From Pristionchus mayeri (lineage: Eukaryota > Nematoda > Chromadorea > Rhabditida > Neodiplogasteridae): DNA of 64,000 nt. How positions within the stretch are numbered: position 1 is the first letter of the stretch; every line of letters begins with the position of its first letter. The DNA is taken from NCBI GenBank assembly GCA_036245805.1, contig BTRK01000005.1, forward strand, positions 3,100,001 to 3,164,000, written 5' to 3'. The notes beneath the pieces are model-generated. The model searched no databases. It was not told where the DNA came from and worked only from the letters and a program-made list of their open reading frames with translations. This document shows positions 12,049 to 24,788 of this stretch, in pieces. The position numbers were made by a program, and so were the translations under genes.

Positions 12049-15000
12049 GGCTTACTGAAAGTATAGTTGGGTATAGTTGTTACTCGAATGGGGCCATGCC
12101 GGCTACTGAAAGAAGAGGATTCAGAGGGCAGTTGTTACGCTAGTGACTAGCGGCAACGAAATTTGTGATTCCACAGAATCTGATTTTGTGATTATGATAG
12201 TGATTTTGTGATTCTTGGACACATTAGCTATTTGGAGGATACATTGTGGTCGGATGAGTAAGCTTCACCTTGTTTTCCTTCTAGAAGGGTACCTTCACGA
12301 TTCCTAAAAGCAGAAAGTGTTGGCCCTGAAAATGATTGCTGTAGGTGCATTTACCGTTGTCAGCTTACCTGATGGAAAGGAAGAGTCACAGGTAGAATGA
12401 ATGAATCACAAAGATATAATCGCTCTAGCGCAACGGGCCGTTAGTCGATATGGAGAGAGGAGATGAGAGGCGATAAACAGAGATGAATGAATATTATGAA
12501 GAGGGAAGAGTCGGGCCTAGGGGGCAGGGCCTGGAGGGTAGGGGGGGGATGGATGAGACGCGGGTGATGAATGATAATACCCAGGAGCGCACGAACACTG
12601 TATTCAATGAAACAACGGAAGAAATCAAACTAGAAGTATACATCCAACCTATTTCAAAAAGTATTGTATCAAATCATCGATGATGTGGGCTATCAGAACT
12701 CACCAGGGGCAGAAGCACGAGAAATGGTATCAATGAAACAAATGTAAGTTAATAGAGACATGTATCTCAATTTCTAAACTAGTAAACTGAAAAAAATAAC
12801 TTGTTTATAGGGAGTCTATCGATGATGTGGCTGTTCATGGAGAGAACTACTAGAACGCAAGAGCAAGCGAACACAACACGTCACTATGGAGAGTTCTCTT
12901 TGATGGGAAGCATCCGAATAACAAGGACACGATACTCGTGAATGCACTATGAACGTAAATATAGCTAGAGAGATGTGGGTCTTTAAATCAAAATTTCAGA
13001 GTGTCCTTGGCCCAACATCACTTAGATGCCAGCACCAGCAGCTGATTTATGTACTGAATTTGGCGCTGAATGAAGGCATTCGTTAAACGGGGGCGAATGT
13101 GTGATTCCAAAATCTTCCAAACTAGGTTGTGTCTATTTGTTCGCCCGATAAGTGATATGAGTACAGTGATTAAAGCTATGTGTACGGGGTGGAATTGGCT
13201 TTCGATGATAACATAATACTCCTTAGATGCAAATTTACCCCTTCGTGCATTTTGGAACTGGTTGGAGTTTACAAATTGCGTGTTTTACATCAACTTTCTC
13301 GTCAAGGAACGCTGAGGATACTGAGAATTCAACGTTGATCAGCGGTATTGGTGAAACTCTAAGCACGGCTTCTGAAGACCAAACTATAGTCCATCTGCTT
13401 GTTGACCAAGCAATTACCGTCAACGCGTAAATACTGAATGAAGTTGAAATGGAAAAATTGGAACATGGGATGGCGACAGATGCAAATTTGGAATTTGGCT
13501 AGATTCTGCAGAATTCTCAAAACTTGACATCGTATTTCTCGTGAATTATTGAGGAATTAATTTATTAGTTTAATTTTGCCAAGTCCGACTGGCGTCAATG
13601 AGTTCAAAGCACGCTTTTCATCATTGTGTGTTTTGATACGAGACGTGAAAGAAGCGTGGAAGTTGGAAGCAGTTTTGCGTGCAATTCGAAATGAATTCCT
13701 CTACGTATATTGAGTTCATTGAATCTCAAAGTTGCACTGTGTTGTACTTTGGGCGAACGTGAACTTCGAACGAAACTTTAAAAGATTTGCCGAAATTGAA
13801 GCAGTAAGCACATCGACGGAAGGTACTGATGCCTCCCTCTTCAATACGACAGTGAATGCAAATAAGTAACAGTGCTGTTTTTGGCTCATGTCAAGTCTGG
13901 AACATATCGTGGATATATCGTGGAATTTCCGCGCTCAGTTCGTTGAATATGTTGACAATGTTGACATTGTTTTATCAGGTTGTAACATAAGTTTTGTCGC
14001 GTCCAATCTCTTATGCATTTTAACCTCAGAAATTCTTCGAATTAATTTAATCTCAATTTCGTTATTCATCATCAGTGAGGGCCTTCGTACTCTTTCTTAC
14101 GCGCTTTACTTCAGTCCTGTCAAGGCAGTTGAGGAGGCACATTAGTCAGACAAAGTTGTACTGAGATAAGGATTAGAAATCATTTTCACGCATCAGCTCT
14201 TCTTGAAAAGGATAAATTATGCCGATTTTGTGTGATTTGCGTAAAGTACTACATATGTGCATAATTTTGAACCACTCACGGATAATGACAAACGAAAATC
14301 GTTCTAGAAATGTAGACGAGTTTGTATAATGTGGATGGTTGGTGACGGTCGCGAAAACTTTCGCAAGCCGAATTTTCTTCTCAATAGATATCCAGATCCA
14401 AATAGTGGTGGAATATAGTTCACCCAAAGTGGTCAGTATGCAGACAAAGTTTGGGGTAGATTGGGTTCTGTTGAGATAAGTGGCTCCATTCAGAACGATG
14501 GTATGTAAATTAAACTAATGAAATCGGCACTTTGTTCATATTCCTACCTCGCACACATGTTCAATATCTGATTTGTTGTGCCCATCCTAACCATAAACCC
14601 TTCCCTTACTAGTATCTACTTGGGATAAGTTTGGAAATAAATAGCTTTTGAATGACAATCTTTAATTCGAAACACCTAAACTTGCAAATTTTGGTAAAAT
14701 TGTGCGCGAATTGAATTAATAAAAATTCAAATTTCCCACAAGTGGAGTGTTCTTTCTCTCACTTGTTTAATGATAAATTATACCTCCATGAGTGGTAATT
14801 GAACGCACTTATGTTAGTCACTGTTGTTGCAATTCTGGATTCAGAAGAGTTGGTCAAGTTGGCTACGAATCAGCGGCTAACCTTACACTCAGTGAAGTAT
14901 ATCTTGTGTTCCGCTCAACATAGCACCATATCTGGCGTATATTTTGAAAGAGCATTGACGGGGTATATCACCATGCTGTAGAAGTTTGGTTCATTATTCA

Positions 15001-17328
15001 TCTCTGCGAACTAGCACCCGATCAAACGAATTAATAAAATCTGCACCAAATTTAAATCAGTTCATATTAATATTTTTCGCATAGCCAGCGTGCGCTGTTC
15101 AGCTCTACCCTATGGTTTGAATGTGCATGAACACCCCAAACATATACTATGAGGTCAGGCATTGATAATGTTTGAGAAGTATCCTTCATGGAAATATTGT
15201 GAACCTCCGAAATGCGACAAAACTTATGTTACAACCTAATATTATGGTCTGCGTACACTACTACATTGCCTTCGCTATTACACGATTAATACATTCGACG
15301 TGGATTGTTGGAGGCCAACCTCCGGGAGCACACAGAAGTTTTTGCTGCACAATTTCCTGAAAGTCTTGGCATGTCATTTAGTTTCTTTCAAATATAATCA
15401 TTGTACCTGGTGTATATGAGGAAATGTACAGGAACGATCACCTCCTTGAAGGAAACTTTGCTCTGTTTCGGCAATTGAGACACTTGTATCCTTTCTAGAT
15501 GCGAACGTTTCTGATTTCTTGACCATTCTGAACAAGGCAGGTCGTTCTGTGGATTGGACGGAGATTATTTCGAAAATAAACGCGTTTTGCACCGTCACGT
15601 AGTTGTAAGATCACACCCTGGCTCATTACTAAATGTCGATGTGATAATCTGTGTCCAATGAGGAATTAGTGTGAAAAGCTGTAGCGATGCGAAGCGACGG
15701 GATAGACCGCAATACCATCTGAATATCTGACGATATCCAGTTCGAAAAGTTGAGTGCATTCCTGCGCGTCTTTGGGCAAGATTCTGTGTCTAATAAATGT
15801 GCCTCAAGGAGCCACAAACACGTATTGGTGCGCCATATTGGTGTAACCATAAGTGTTCATTCAACAGTTTCATGTGTGTTGACTCTGGGGGCTCAATTGG
15901 ATGTGTAAAAGTTATAGTGATGGTAGTCATCCTTCGACTGTTAGTCCATTGGGGTTGCGTGCGCTATCATTGAATACACCCAGGACCATTGTGTCGTGTC
16001 TCTGGAAGATAACTAGTAATGAGTAAGAAGCATCACGTTTGCACTACGAATAATAGTGCATCGTAGTGCGTAGTTGTTTCGATGCGATATCACTCCAGGA
16101 TTCATCACACGACATTGTGAAAATTAGAAACGTAACCGCAAGATCAAACCCTGAAACTTTCAGACAGGCATGGAATGACATTCGTAGTTGCATCGCTGTA
16201 AGATCTCTGCTGAATTCAGAAAATGTCTTGTGAGAAATGCCAGACATACACAAGATCGAATTCTGCAAACTTGCGCACATGGAAGACACAATATTTTTAC
16301 GACCCTTTATTTGACTTAACCATTATACTGTTGCTACAGTATAAACAATCAATAAACGGAGAAAAAATAGGTAATTGTGATATCTCGAAATTGGATTGCT
16401 GGAGGTCTACGGGGTTCTATTGAGGTCGACCTAATATGGGGTAGATGGAATACTAATAAAACTAATAGGGATACCGGAATACTGTTAATTTACCAAGTAT
16501 TGATTCTAGCCAATACAAAAATAACACATTCATATCGGAACTCTAGACATCAATAAATATATGCAATGATGATTGGAGCAGTAAACATTTGATGAACATC
16601 AAAGTTCTGAACCACTGCAAGCAATTTCAGAGGAAATAATGAGCAGTCTCAAACGCACAAACACACATGGAAATATGTTCATAATCGCAAATACTGACAA
16701 AAAGTTATAAATAAGTAAGATACCATAAGTAAGTTACCTAAAGATCGATAACAAGTATTCGTTATCCAAATCATAATAAGACGAAACACAAGTACGTGTA
16801 ATCGGAGTGAACAAAAATAAATTTCGAAAATTTCGAGATGATACGTATGAACTCATGCTCAACATCACATGAAATTATGATTACCAACTCCAATAGGGAA
16901 GGGACAATAACACAAAACCATATTAAAAATTCGCTGTGCAACAACCGTATGGACTGCCTACACTAGGAATCGCCCCTCCTGGAAAGACCCGTGCAAAATT
17001 GAGAGACGGCCTAACTCCGAGATGGAATTCACTGGTGCTTTCTGAAACGTTACCGTGCGAGATGTAAGTCGATTAATTGGTTGATATGAACACATCGTTA
17101 CTAAATATTCGACTCGTGCTTGGGCGCACAACTAATCGAACGATTGGAAGCAACGTCTGGGGGGGGGTAGATGAGCGAGCAATTGTGAAATTGAAAATTG
17201 GAAAAAAAAACAATATTCAAATCGGGAATGAAGGAAATTGGGAGTCATCAAGTCACATAGTGAAAGACGCGGACAGAGGGACGAAGGGAGGATAATGGTC
17301 ATTCGATGACCTTCGAAGCATTCGCTGT
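12049..17328. other. Spacer between receptor copies 1 and 2
   Basis: No gene is supported. The spacer is a diverged duplicate of the one after 19466. Phrases near 13060 and 13225 (gaatttggcgctga; agatgcaaatttacccc) recur near 20290 and 20460, and 15600-16300 resembles 21105-21660 (for example tgtccaatgag against tgttcaatgag). From 16360 on it matches the 3' flank of copy 1 at 7110. Only short, unsupported open frames are present. Confidence 0.55.
12521..12532 (-). promoter_or_regulatory. GGGGCAGGGCCT upstream motif (copy 1)
   Basis: This GC-rich 12-mer lies 473 bp upstream of the start codon of the receptor at 8095-12048. The same 12-mer occurs upstream of the other two family members (20026-20051, twice; 28861-28872). 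Its conservation in otherwise diverged spacer suggests a regulatory element, but shared ancestry of the duplicated flank is an alternative. Confidence 0.4.
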
Positions 17329-19465
17329 TCAGACTGCACTCTCGACGATGTATGGACTGCTGGCAACCACGACCTTCTTGATCTGTTATTACAGATATTT
17401 GAAATAATGGGGCGGCACAGATTGTTGTCGCGAGCACCACATACTTAGCGCGTGTTCCGAGGTTATTCAAAAATCGATTTGATTCACATCACCAGCAACT
17501 TTTTGCAACAATTAAACACCAGTTTTAAAGCTAAAACTTGTTACTATTTACTCGCGACCAACTTACCCGAAAACCGACTTACCCGTTGTTTGGTCATCGG
17601 CGTCTTGCTCTGCCATTCGACTGCCATCTGCTCGAAGTACGCCCTCGAAACTGTCTCGCTATCCAGCTGAGCTGGCATCTCATTCCTGCAACAATCATTG
17701 AAATGGTATATTTTTCCCTGTGGCGATGGCGGTTTGAAAGGTTTCGACAACTGGAGTTTGAACTGGAGTTTCAATAGTTAAAATTTTGTCTTGTTTTCGC
17801 CGTATGGGTTTGTTTTGCATGCATATATTTGATTCCCGTTTCACAATTTAATCGTACGCTCGCGAGGCCGTCTCGCTAACCACCGCTATTGCTCGTTCTT
17901 CCCTGAGGCAAATGATTCACACAGTGGTTCAAATTGTGAAATGGTGATTACAGGCGTGGACAAGCCCCACAATGCAAGTATTTGTTTAATCCATTTTCGA
18001 TTATCGCTTAAAAAACGAATCATTATTTTCGCCCAATGCACTATTCCATATGCCAATATTATCTCTCTTTTGCTTCTGCGTACATGATTCTTGGTCGCTT
18101 CCCAGTTTCCAATTATCCTCTCCCGTCCCTCTTTACAACTTCCGTTTTTCAAATCCTTTAATCCTCCACTTGATCAAAGCAACAAGCGTTGTAATCCATA
18201 AATGACCAAATAATCAAATCGGATTTAATGTGGCACTCAGTAGTTGTGTGGTGCCTCTGAACCTATGTTGAAATACGTGCTCTAGTCAGAGTCGCTGTTC
18301 ATATTTCTTTCGCCCAGTCGTTGGTCGCTTCTTGATCCCATATTCCAATAGCATTCCAGATATACTCATCCATACAATTTCAATTATTAGATTATCTATT
18401 GAATCGCAACACGCGATGTGATTCACGCAACTTCCGAGAATTTAAAACAAGGTAACTCCAGTGCGCAAAGATACTAACGACTCGCACTATTCTAAGACTG
18501 TTTTTTTAGCAGAAAAACTGCAAATGGTTAATTTAAGCACAGACAATGTATACGTTTATGATTCGTTAGGAAGATGAATGTCGCATGATGCATTTCCTCT
18601 CTCAATGCGCAGAGGCATCCACATCTTCTCACATTTTCGTAATGTATCGATTATCTAGTAAGTAGCTAGTAGCATACCTCATTTGGTAACCGAAGAATGA
18701 CAAGAAGCGGGTTCTCATGCCCTTGTGCGCGGCGATGAGAGCTCCCTGCGATAGCATGCAGTTTGCGCTGTGAATCTGAAAAAAATATCGTATTTAAAAT
18801 AGTCATGAACTAAACATTATTGTAAGGGATTCCGTCTTCAAGACTCGGCTAAGTCAATTAATTGTTTCCGATATGTAGAGAGGGGTCGTACCGGGAAGTA
18901 AATGAGGGCGCAAGTGCGGTAGTCCATTCGCCCCTTCAACCTTCTTCACAGCTATGTATTCCTGTTGTGCATATGCAGGACTTGTCTATGAACAGTGTTA
19001 TATGTTTTCGGGCGATACTTCGGATATGCTTTTATGCATTCAATGGGCAAGCACGACAAGCAATCACATTTTGTTCACTTACTCACCGTTCGAACTGATT
19101 AATTTGGAATGAAAATTCTGCCCATAACCTCTCATGTGTATTCATATCAACACGCCTATTTCTGGTGCGTTAGCGGAATCAATAGAGTGCGCGGGTGCGC
19201 TACCTAGCAATTACGAGTATGCATTTCCATAACGCGCCGTGAAGAATCGTTTCGATTCGACTACATATTGCATATGTGTCCAGGCTTTGCACCTTAGCTA
19301 ATGCAACTATGCAATTGAATGTAATATAAAATAAATTCACTTCGCGTTTCCGTGTATAGCCTGTCTGCTGAAGATTGTCATCAGGCAGGGAATGAGTGCG
19401 GCTAGGGCGATGAAGTTAACAACGAATTCAACGATGAGATAAGTATAGTCTTCAAGTTTCGCCAT
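17329..19465 (-). pseudogene. 7TM chemoreceptor, Sre-like, copy 2, internally deleted
   Basis: Remaining pieces: exon 1 at 19341-19465 (MAKLEDYTYLIVEF...QAIHGNAK with a good GTGAAT donor), a relic of the exon 3 end near 19086-19102 (QFER then gtgagt), a 3' stub of exon 7 at 18892-18936 (KGRMDYRTC...YFP, with an in-frame TGA just upstream), and intact-looking exons 8 (18678-18775), 9 (17583-17685) and 10 (17329-17382, ending ESAV). Exons 2, 4, 5 and 6 and most of 3 and 7 are gone, so no 7TM protein can be made. The tail 'MPAQLD.ET.SRAYFEQMA.EWQSK' is close to copy 1, which points to copies 1 and 2 as the younger pair. The start codon still has a gtttacag acceptor upstream. Confidence 0.85.
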
Positions 19466-19650
19466 CGCTTATGCGAGTCGACCTGTAAACATTGAGGATA
19501 CATATAATAATTGCCGAAATGCCCACCCTCGATTGCAATGGATATGGACTGAATACTGCTCAATCCACTGGGCGTCTCGAATAGCAAAGCTCGACACTGG
19601 TTGATGCGTTGAATATGCGCATAGGATATGGTGGAGCCAACCTGCAAACT

Positions 19651-19796
19651 AGGGTTCCGAAAATGGGCGTAATTGGGCGTATTTTGAATCATTTTCGGAT
19701 ATGTTTCATGCGCAATATATAGCATACATATATAACGCACATGAAACATATCTGAACATGATTCAAAAGCCCAATTACGCCCAATTTCGGAACCCT
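19651..19796. mobile_element. Palindromic MITE, about 146 bp (copy 1 of 3)
   Basis: Near-perfect inverted repeat: AGGGTTCC...AATTGGGCG at the left mirrors CGCCCAATT...GGAACCCT at the right, with a central region (tatgtttcatg..catgaaacata) that also pairs. Related copies lie at 51739-51884 and 60163-60306. It has no coding capacity and would form a long hairpin. Confidence 0.8.
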
Positions 19797-21959
19797 ACTG
19801 CAAACGCGTGGAATAAGTCGAATACATGTGTTAAGATACGTAATTCCGAAGACATGGTTTGTCGATTAAGACTGAACTAGCCTCTCTAGATACAGAAAGG
19901 TACCTTTATCTGGAGTGCTCGCGTTCGGGAGAGTCGAATCGATATGTTGGATGAGGGGTAGAGAGATGTGAAGGTGTGATGTTGTTCGATTGAAGCAAAT
20001 GAAGTGAATGGACGGAAGGAGAAGGGGGGCAGGGCCTGAGGGGCAGGGCCTAGCAATGGGTGGATATTGATGAGTTGTTAAACGAAAGTGAGAGTGTCGT
20101 GTTGCTAGGCACGTAAGCGCGAGCGAACACAATAAGTGCGCCTATTATATTGAACCTTACAAACTAGATTATCCAAAAAAGACTATGAAGTTGTGAACAC
20201 CGGGAAGCAAAGTTTTTTATCGAGGTCCATTTTGACATATTTTATGCAAGAGTTTTGAAAACAGCTGGATTCTGATGCCGAATTTGCGCTGAATTTGGCG
20301 CTGATTAACGGCTTTCGTGGAACACAACGTGTGTAAACATCGAACATCTCCCCAAAGTCGAGCATGTTTATTTGCCAGCTCACTAAATCAACAACTGATT
20401 GCAGCGATACTGAAAAGGCATGTAATGGTCAGGTTGGAGGATGAAAAGTGACCATTTTAGATACAAATTTACCCCGACATAAATTATGGAACTGGGAGAA
20501 TTTCTCAAATGGTGCATTTACTTCCTCGGATCTCAACGATGTGATGTTGTACTATTTCTGTATTTTGCTCGAATGGATATTAAAATCAAATCGTATGAAC
20601 TCAACGACGGGGGGACGTTATCAATTGACCAAAAACGGAGGAGTAGCTAAACAGATTTCGACGAAAATATCCGCGAAAACACGCAAGGGGAGAAAAAAGT
20701 TAGCATTAGCAGCTCGAAAAAGCTATTCTTGCATGATGACGTATCTCATATGACTCTTGCTATTGGGTAGAGCTGATGTAATCATAGTCGGTGGTTTGCG
20801 TATCGGTGGTTTGCTCTTTCCTCACGGACCATATCGTGCCGACGTGATTGTTTTTAAGGTAATCATCGAATAGACTTACCTGAAATGGATATGTTAAGGG
20901 AACCTGATATTATTCCCATTTTGGTTCGCATTTCTCTCCACTTCGGAACTTCGATCTCTTTTTTTTCTCTTTTTTTCTGAATTTTAATCAATATGTACCA
21001 GAAGAACGTTCTATCTCTGAAGAACGCTGTTGATTTCATATTGAGATGCCGATATAGCCTTTGAACTTCGAATACGTGTGCAGCAACGCGCATGGCAACA
21101 AATTTGAAAGATCACCTCCTGACTCATTTAGATGTGTGAATTCTGTGTTCAATGAGAAATACATGTGAAGTCGTAGCGTATGGACGGTTGGTTACGTGCT
21201 TTCCATCCGAATATCTCGAGATCCAGTGTGAAAAATTTAAATTTAGTGCTGGATCATGCCTATTTTGACCGACGAATCATACAGGCTTGTACACACATGC
21301 ATCCCATATTCCTTAGGAAATGTCAATGCGCGCGGACTCTGCCCAAGGCTCAACTCGATGTGCAAGTTCTGTAGTAATGGTAATCATCCCAGAGATGGAA
21401 ATCCATTCATATTGCGTGCACCAGCGACGAGAGTATTGAATAGGTCATTGTGTCATACGGTGTTTTCGTTGGCAGATCACTATTGAGTATCCATAGAGAA
21501 GCCTTACGCATGGACTACGAATAAGAGTGCAACGTAAGACCTAGTTGCATCGCTGTAAGATCACTGCGGGAGCCTGCGCACAACCTTGGAGAAATGTCAG
21601 ACAACGCCTCAAGATCAAACACTGCAAACTTTCTCGTGAGCACTACGGATAAGATTGCCTCGGCAGACGTATCGCTGAAAGATTTACAGACATACACACA
21701 AGACCAAACACAACTTGCACAATAATACAAATCCAGACGTAGTTGCGTTGCTGGAAGATCACTGCTGGTCTAGCACGCATCTCAGAAGAAATGTCAGACA
21801 TAACCGCAAGAACAAATCTTGCAAATGTGAACACAGGGAAGACACACCCTTTCGGAAATATATATCCCAAAGCTTTATGTGTAAGAGTAAGTCTTGAGTT
21901 TATACTACGCACATGAGTGTAACTGAGTGTATTGATACAGGTTCAAAGTTACATCCAAG
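19797..21959. other. Spacer upstream of receptor copy 2
   Basis: Duplicate of the spacer upstream of copy 1 (compare 20270-20520 with 13050-13280, and 21105-21660 with 15600-16300). Apart from the GGGGCAGGGCCT motifs no feature is supported; open frames here are short and lack domains. Confidence 0.5.
20026..20051 (-). promoter_or_regulatory. GGGGCAGGGCCT upstream motif, two copies
   Basis: Two copies (20026-20037 and 20040-20051) occur in direct succession, 561-586 bp upstream of the start of the dead receptor copy 2. The duplication inside an otherwise single-copy motif is the only difference from its counterparts at 12521 and 28861. Confidence 0.4.
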
Positions 21960-21961
21960 TA

Positions 21962-23752
21962 TTGGGGTGTTTCAACAGTTCGTGGAATTTTTTTTCGGAG
22001 GACCATAAAATTCGCCGAATTGATGTTGTATCTCCAATGTCAATATTATTAAGTAGAGATACCATTAGCCAATCAATCACAACAAGGCATTTGCATCAGC
22101 TGCTCTCCCCGAATTATAACAGAAGTTTATGTTATACATACTTTATAGGACCACTAACACGTTTTCGTCTAAAATATTTTTCCTGCAATGGAATGTGAGG
22201 GTTTTATTCCTCTAACAATCTGGTTCGAGAAGACATGATCCCTCAATTCTTACAATGTGCTTCACTAGTGCCATTGATTTGTTTTTTATGAGTTCTAGTA
22301 TTCATTACTGATCATACTCAAACGGAACAACAACGGTTCTTTCTTTGCGCGATCATATCTAACCCAGATATGAATATGCGCTAATTGGAGATAATTAGTA
22401 GTACTTCTTATTACTTTGTACAATAAACAATTGGCGAGCTTAGAGGGTAATACAATATAATTTGTTTGTTTGATCATGACTTGGCATTGAAAAAGTTATC
22501 TTAAAATTTCAGAAAAAATCTAGTATATTTATTTTTGCAGAAAGAGTAGTGGACCGATTCCTTCCAGGTTTAGCATGTATATTAAGCTATTCATGCGCTA
22601 TAAAACATCGAAGAAACTGATTTAATATCATTAAGAAGAAGCCGAATATAAAGGAACAAATGTTGACGAAAATGTATCGTTGGGTCACTTCAGTCACATA
22701 ATCGTTTCTTAAAAACAGGAGAGAGCAGCTGATGCAAATTATTAGGTTGATGCAAAAGTTTCTCCCTATTTTATTTTTTAAACTTTCTCTAGCCATCTTT
22801 GCCTGACTTTAATTTCCATTTAACAGTTATTGTGGGCATATCGGAAGATTATGCTCGCAGGATCAATTCAATCCTCGAAAGCATATTACGGGAATAAATA
22901 ATGAAAATGTCAAAATCTCAAAATATTACGATTTTTAGTATACTTTGCTAAACCCTACCATTTGAACACGCGCTAACAATTGATTTTGCCCATTTGAAGA
23001 ATGATACTACTCAAGTAGTTCTTCAAGAATATCAGAAAATATCCAACATTGAATAGGCGTTGGAAGGTAAGAATTATCAAAATTCCAGATTTCGTTGTTA
23101 AAATTTTGGAATTTTGTTGTATTATACTGCTATTCACGTGTAGCCCCCTCAAGTTCAAGGGCAATACTAAGACTGGCGAGCACTTCAATGCCCACCAAAA
23201 TATGTCTCACTGAGCCAATGGCTAAAGATTCGGGGCTATGAAATGTAATTCTGTAGAAATGAATTTCACGTTAATATCGAAGCAGACTCTAATCTGAACT
23301 TGGCATTACGGCGCACAGATACTTAATTGCATCCACGAGCATGCCCAGTCATCACACTTTGCAATAGTATGCATGATTAACCCCTAACTCTGTTCCCCAT
23401 TTAGCAATGACCAGATAAATATTTAGTTTGAATATCAATTTTGCGAAATTTGACGAATTGATGTATCGAGTGTGCTAATTGCCGAGAACTGGGACACGGC
23501 TTGTTATAAAGAGTATTCATGTAACCTTTCATTACAAAAAACCGTATGAGAATTGATCAGTTTTGGAGAGCAGGGGAAGCAAAAATGTAAATTTCTGAAA
23601 AAAGTGAAAAAAAAAACTTTTGCATCAACCTGTTTGTGGGTTTGTGTAATGGTTGCTCTATTCAACAGTATTGACATTTAGGATGAAAAATGAATTCGTC
23701 GAATTTTATATTCCGACGAATAAAAATTCCACGAACTTTTGAAACACCCCAA
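21962..23752. mobile_element. TIR transposon, non-autonomous, with nested insert
   Basis: The left end TTGGGGTGTTTCAACAGTTC and the right end (complement GAACTTTTGAAACACCCCAA) form terminal inverted repeats of about 40 bp, each bordered by TA, as expected for a Tc1/mariner-type target duplication. Length is 1791 bp. No transposase frame is visible. A second TIR pair lies inside (see 22742-23632), so the element was itself invaded or is composite. It sits in the spacer between receptor copies 2 and 3. Confidence 0.75.
22742..23632. mobile_element. Nested mariner-TIR element
   Basis: TTAGGTTGATGCAAAAGTTT at the left is mirrored by aacttttgcatcaacct near 23615-23631. The TTAGGTTG start after TA is the same terminus as the elements at 37435, 52403 and 58391. 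The interior of about 890 bp shows no transposase motif. The right terminus is degraded (cctgtt rather than cctaata). Confidence 0.6.
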
Positions 23753-24788
23753 TAGAACCACGTTGGTCTCTTTCGACATTGTTTGTAGGTGTATGGCTGA
23801 GAACTGCAGCCTTATGATTGCAACTGAAGAGGTAGTTGCATAATTGCATTCGCCTATTGTGGATCCTGTACATGCCTTCTCTCTTCTGTCCTAAAGGGAA
23901 AAAGTCGCACTCACCACAAGAACCAATCCTGCAAAATTGCCTGCTCGGATGCTACGATAGACGTAATTGCATCGACAGCAGCTGCGCTCCCTAATCCGCG
24001 ACATTTCCAGCCTGTTTCGATGGTCAGTGTGCGCAAAATTACATAGGACAAAATGCATCCGAAGGCTGTAGATTAAGCGCCAGTCTTTTTGCAAAGTGAT
24101 GATCAGGGAAACACTACATTTCATAAAAACAAATAACAAGTCTATTGAAAATACGTCACACCGTTTGTACAGGATAATGTGACCTAAATGTACCACAAAC
24201 CACTAATTTCCAAGCCTCTGGGCTTCATAATCACATATGATTTCTGATTTCTCAGGACGAGATCGATTGGCGCGTTCGTGAAACTCTAAGGAAATTGGGT
24301 GTGAATGCGGGTAATTGTGCACTTATTTAGAGCCACTAACTAGGGATTGATTCTTGGGAACTGGACTCTGCAGTTTACACAATCCTTCGCCGATTTGATT
24401 TCTGATTTGCTAGATTAAACACACACACACTGGATCCCCTTTGATTGGCGAATTCGTGAAACTTCAAACAAGTTGTGCATGAAAGAGTGCAATTTACATC
24501 AAATCTTCGTGGAAAATTATGGTTAACATATTGTTCTTTCTCTCACTGATAGCGCTGAAGAGGGATCAAATCCGGTTAAACTGTGAACTCACAAAATACG
24601 TGTTATGTTTTACGTCCAAATATAATACATGCTTTCGAAAAATACATACAACTGAACTGGAGGTAGAGTTAGGCTTAGGATAGAGGTGGTGTTCAGAATC
24701 ATGAATGAAGAGCATTGAACATCGACATAAATCTAGTTGGAAAACTTGGGTTATGGATTGGTTTTGAGTATCCTGAGCTCGTATTTCT

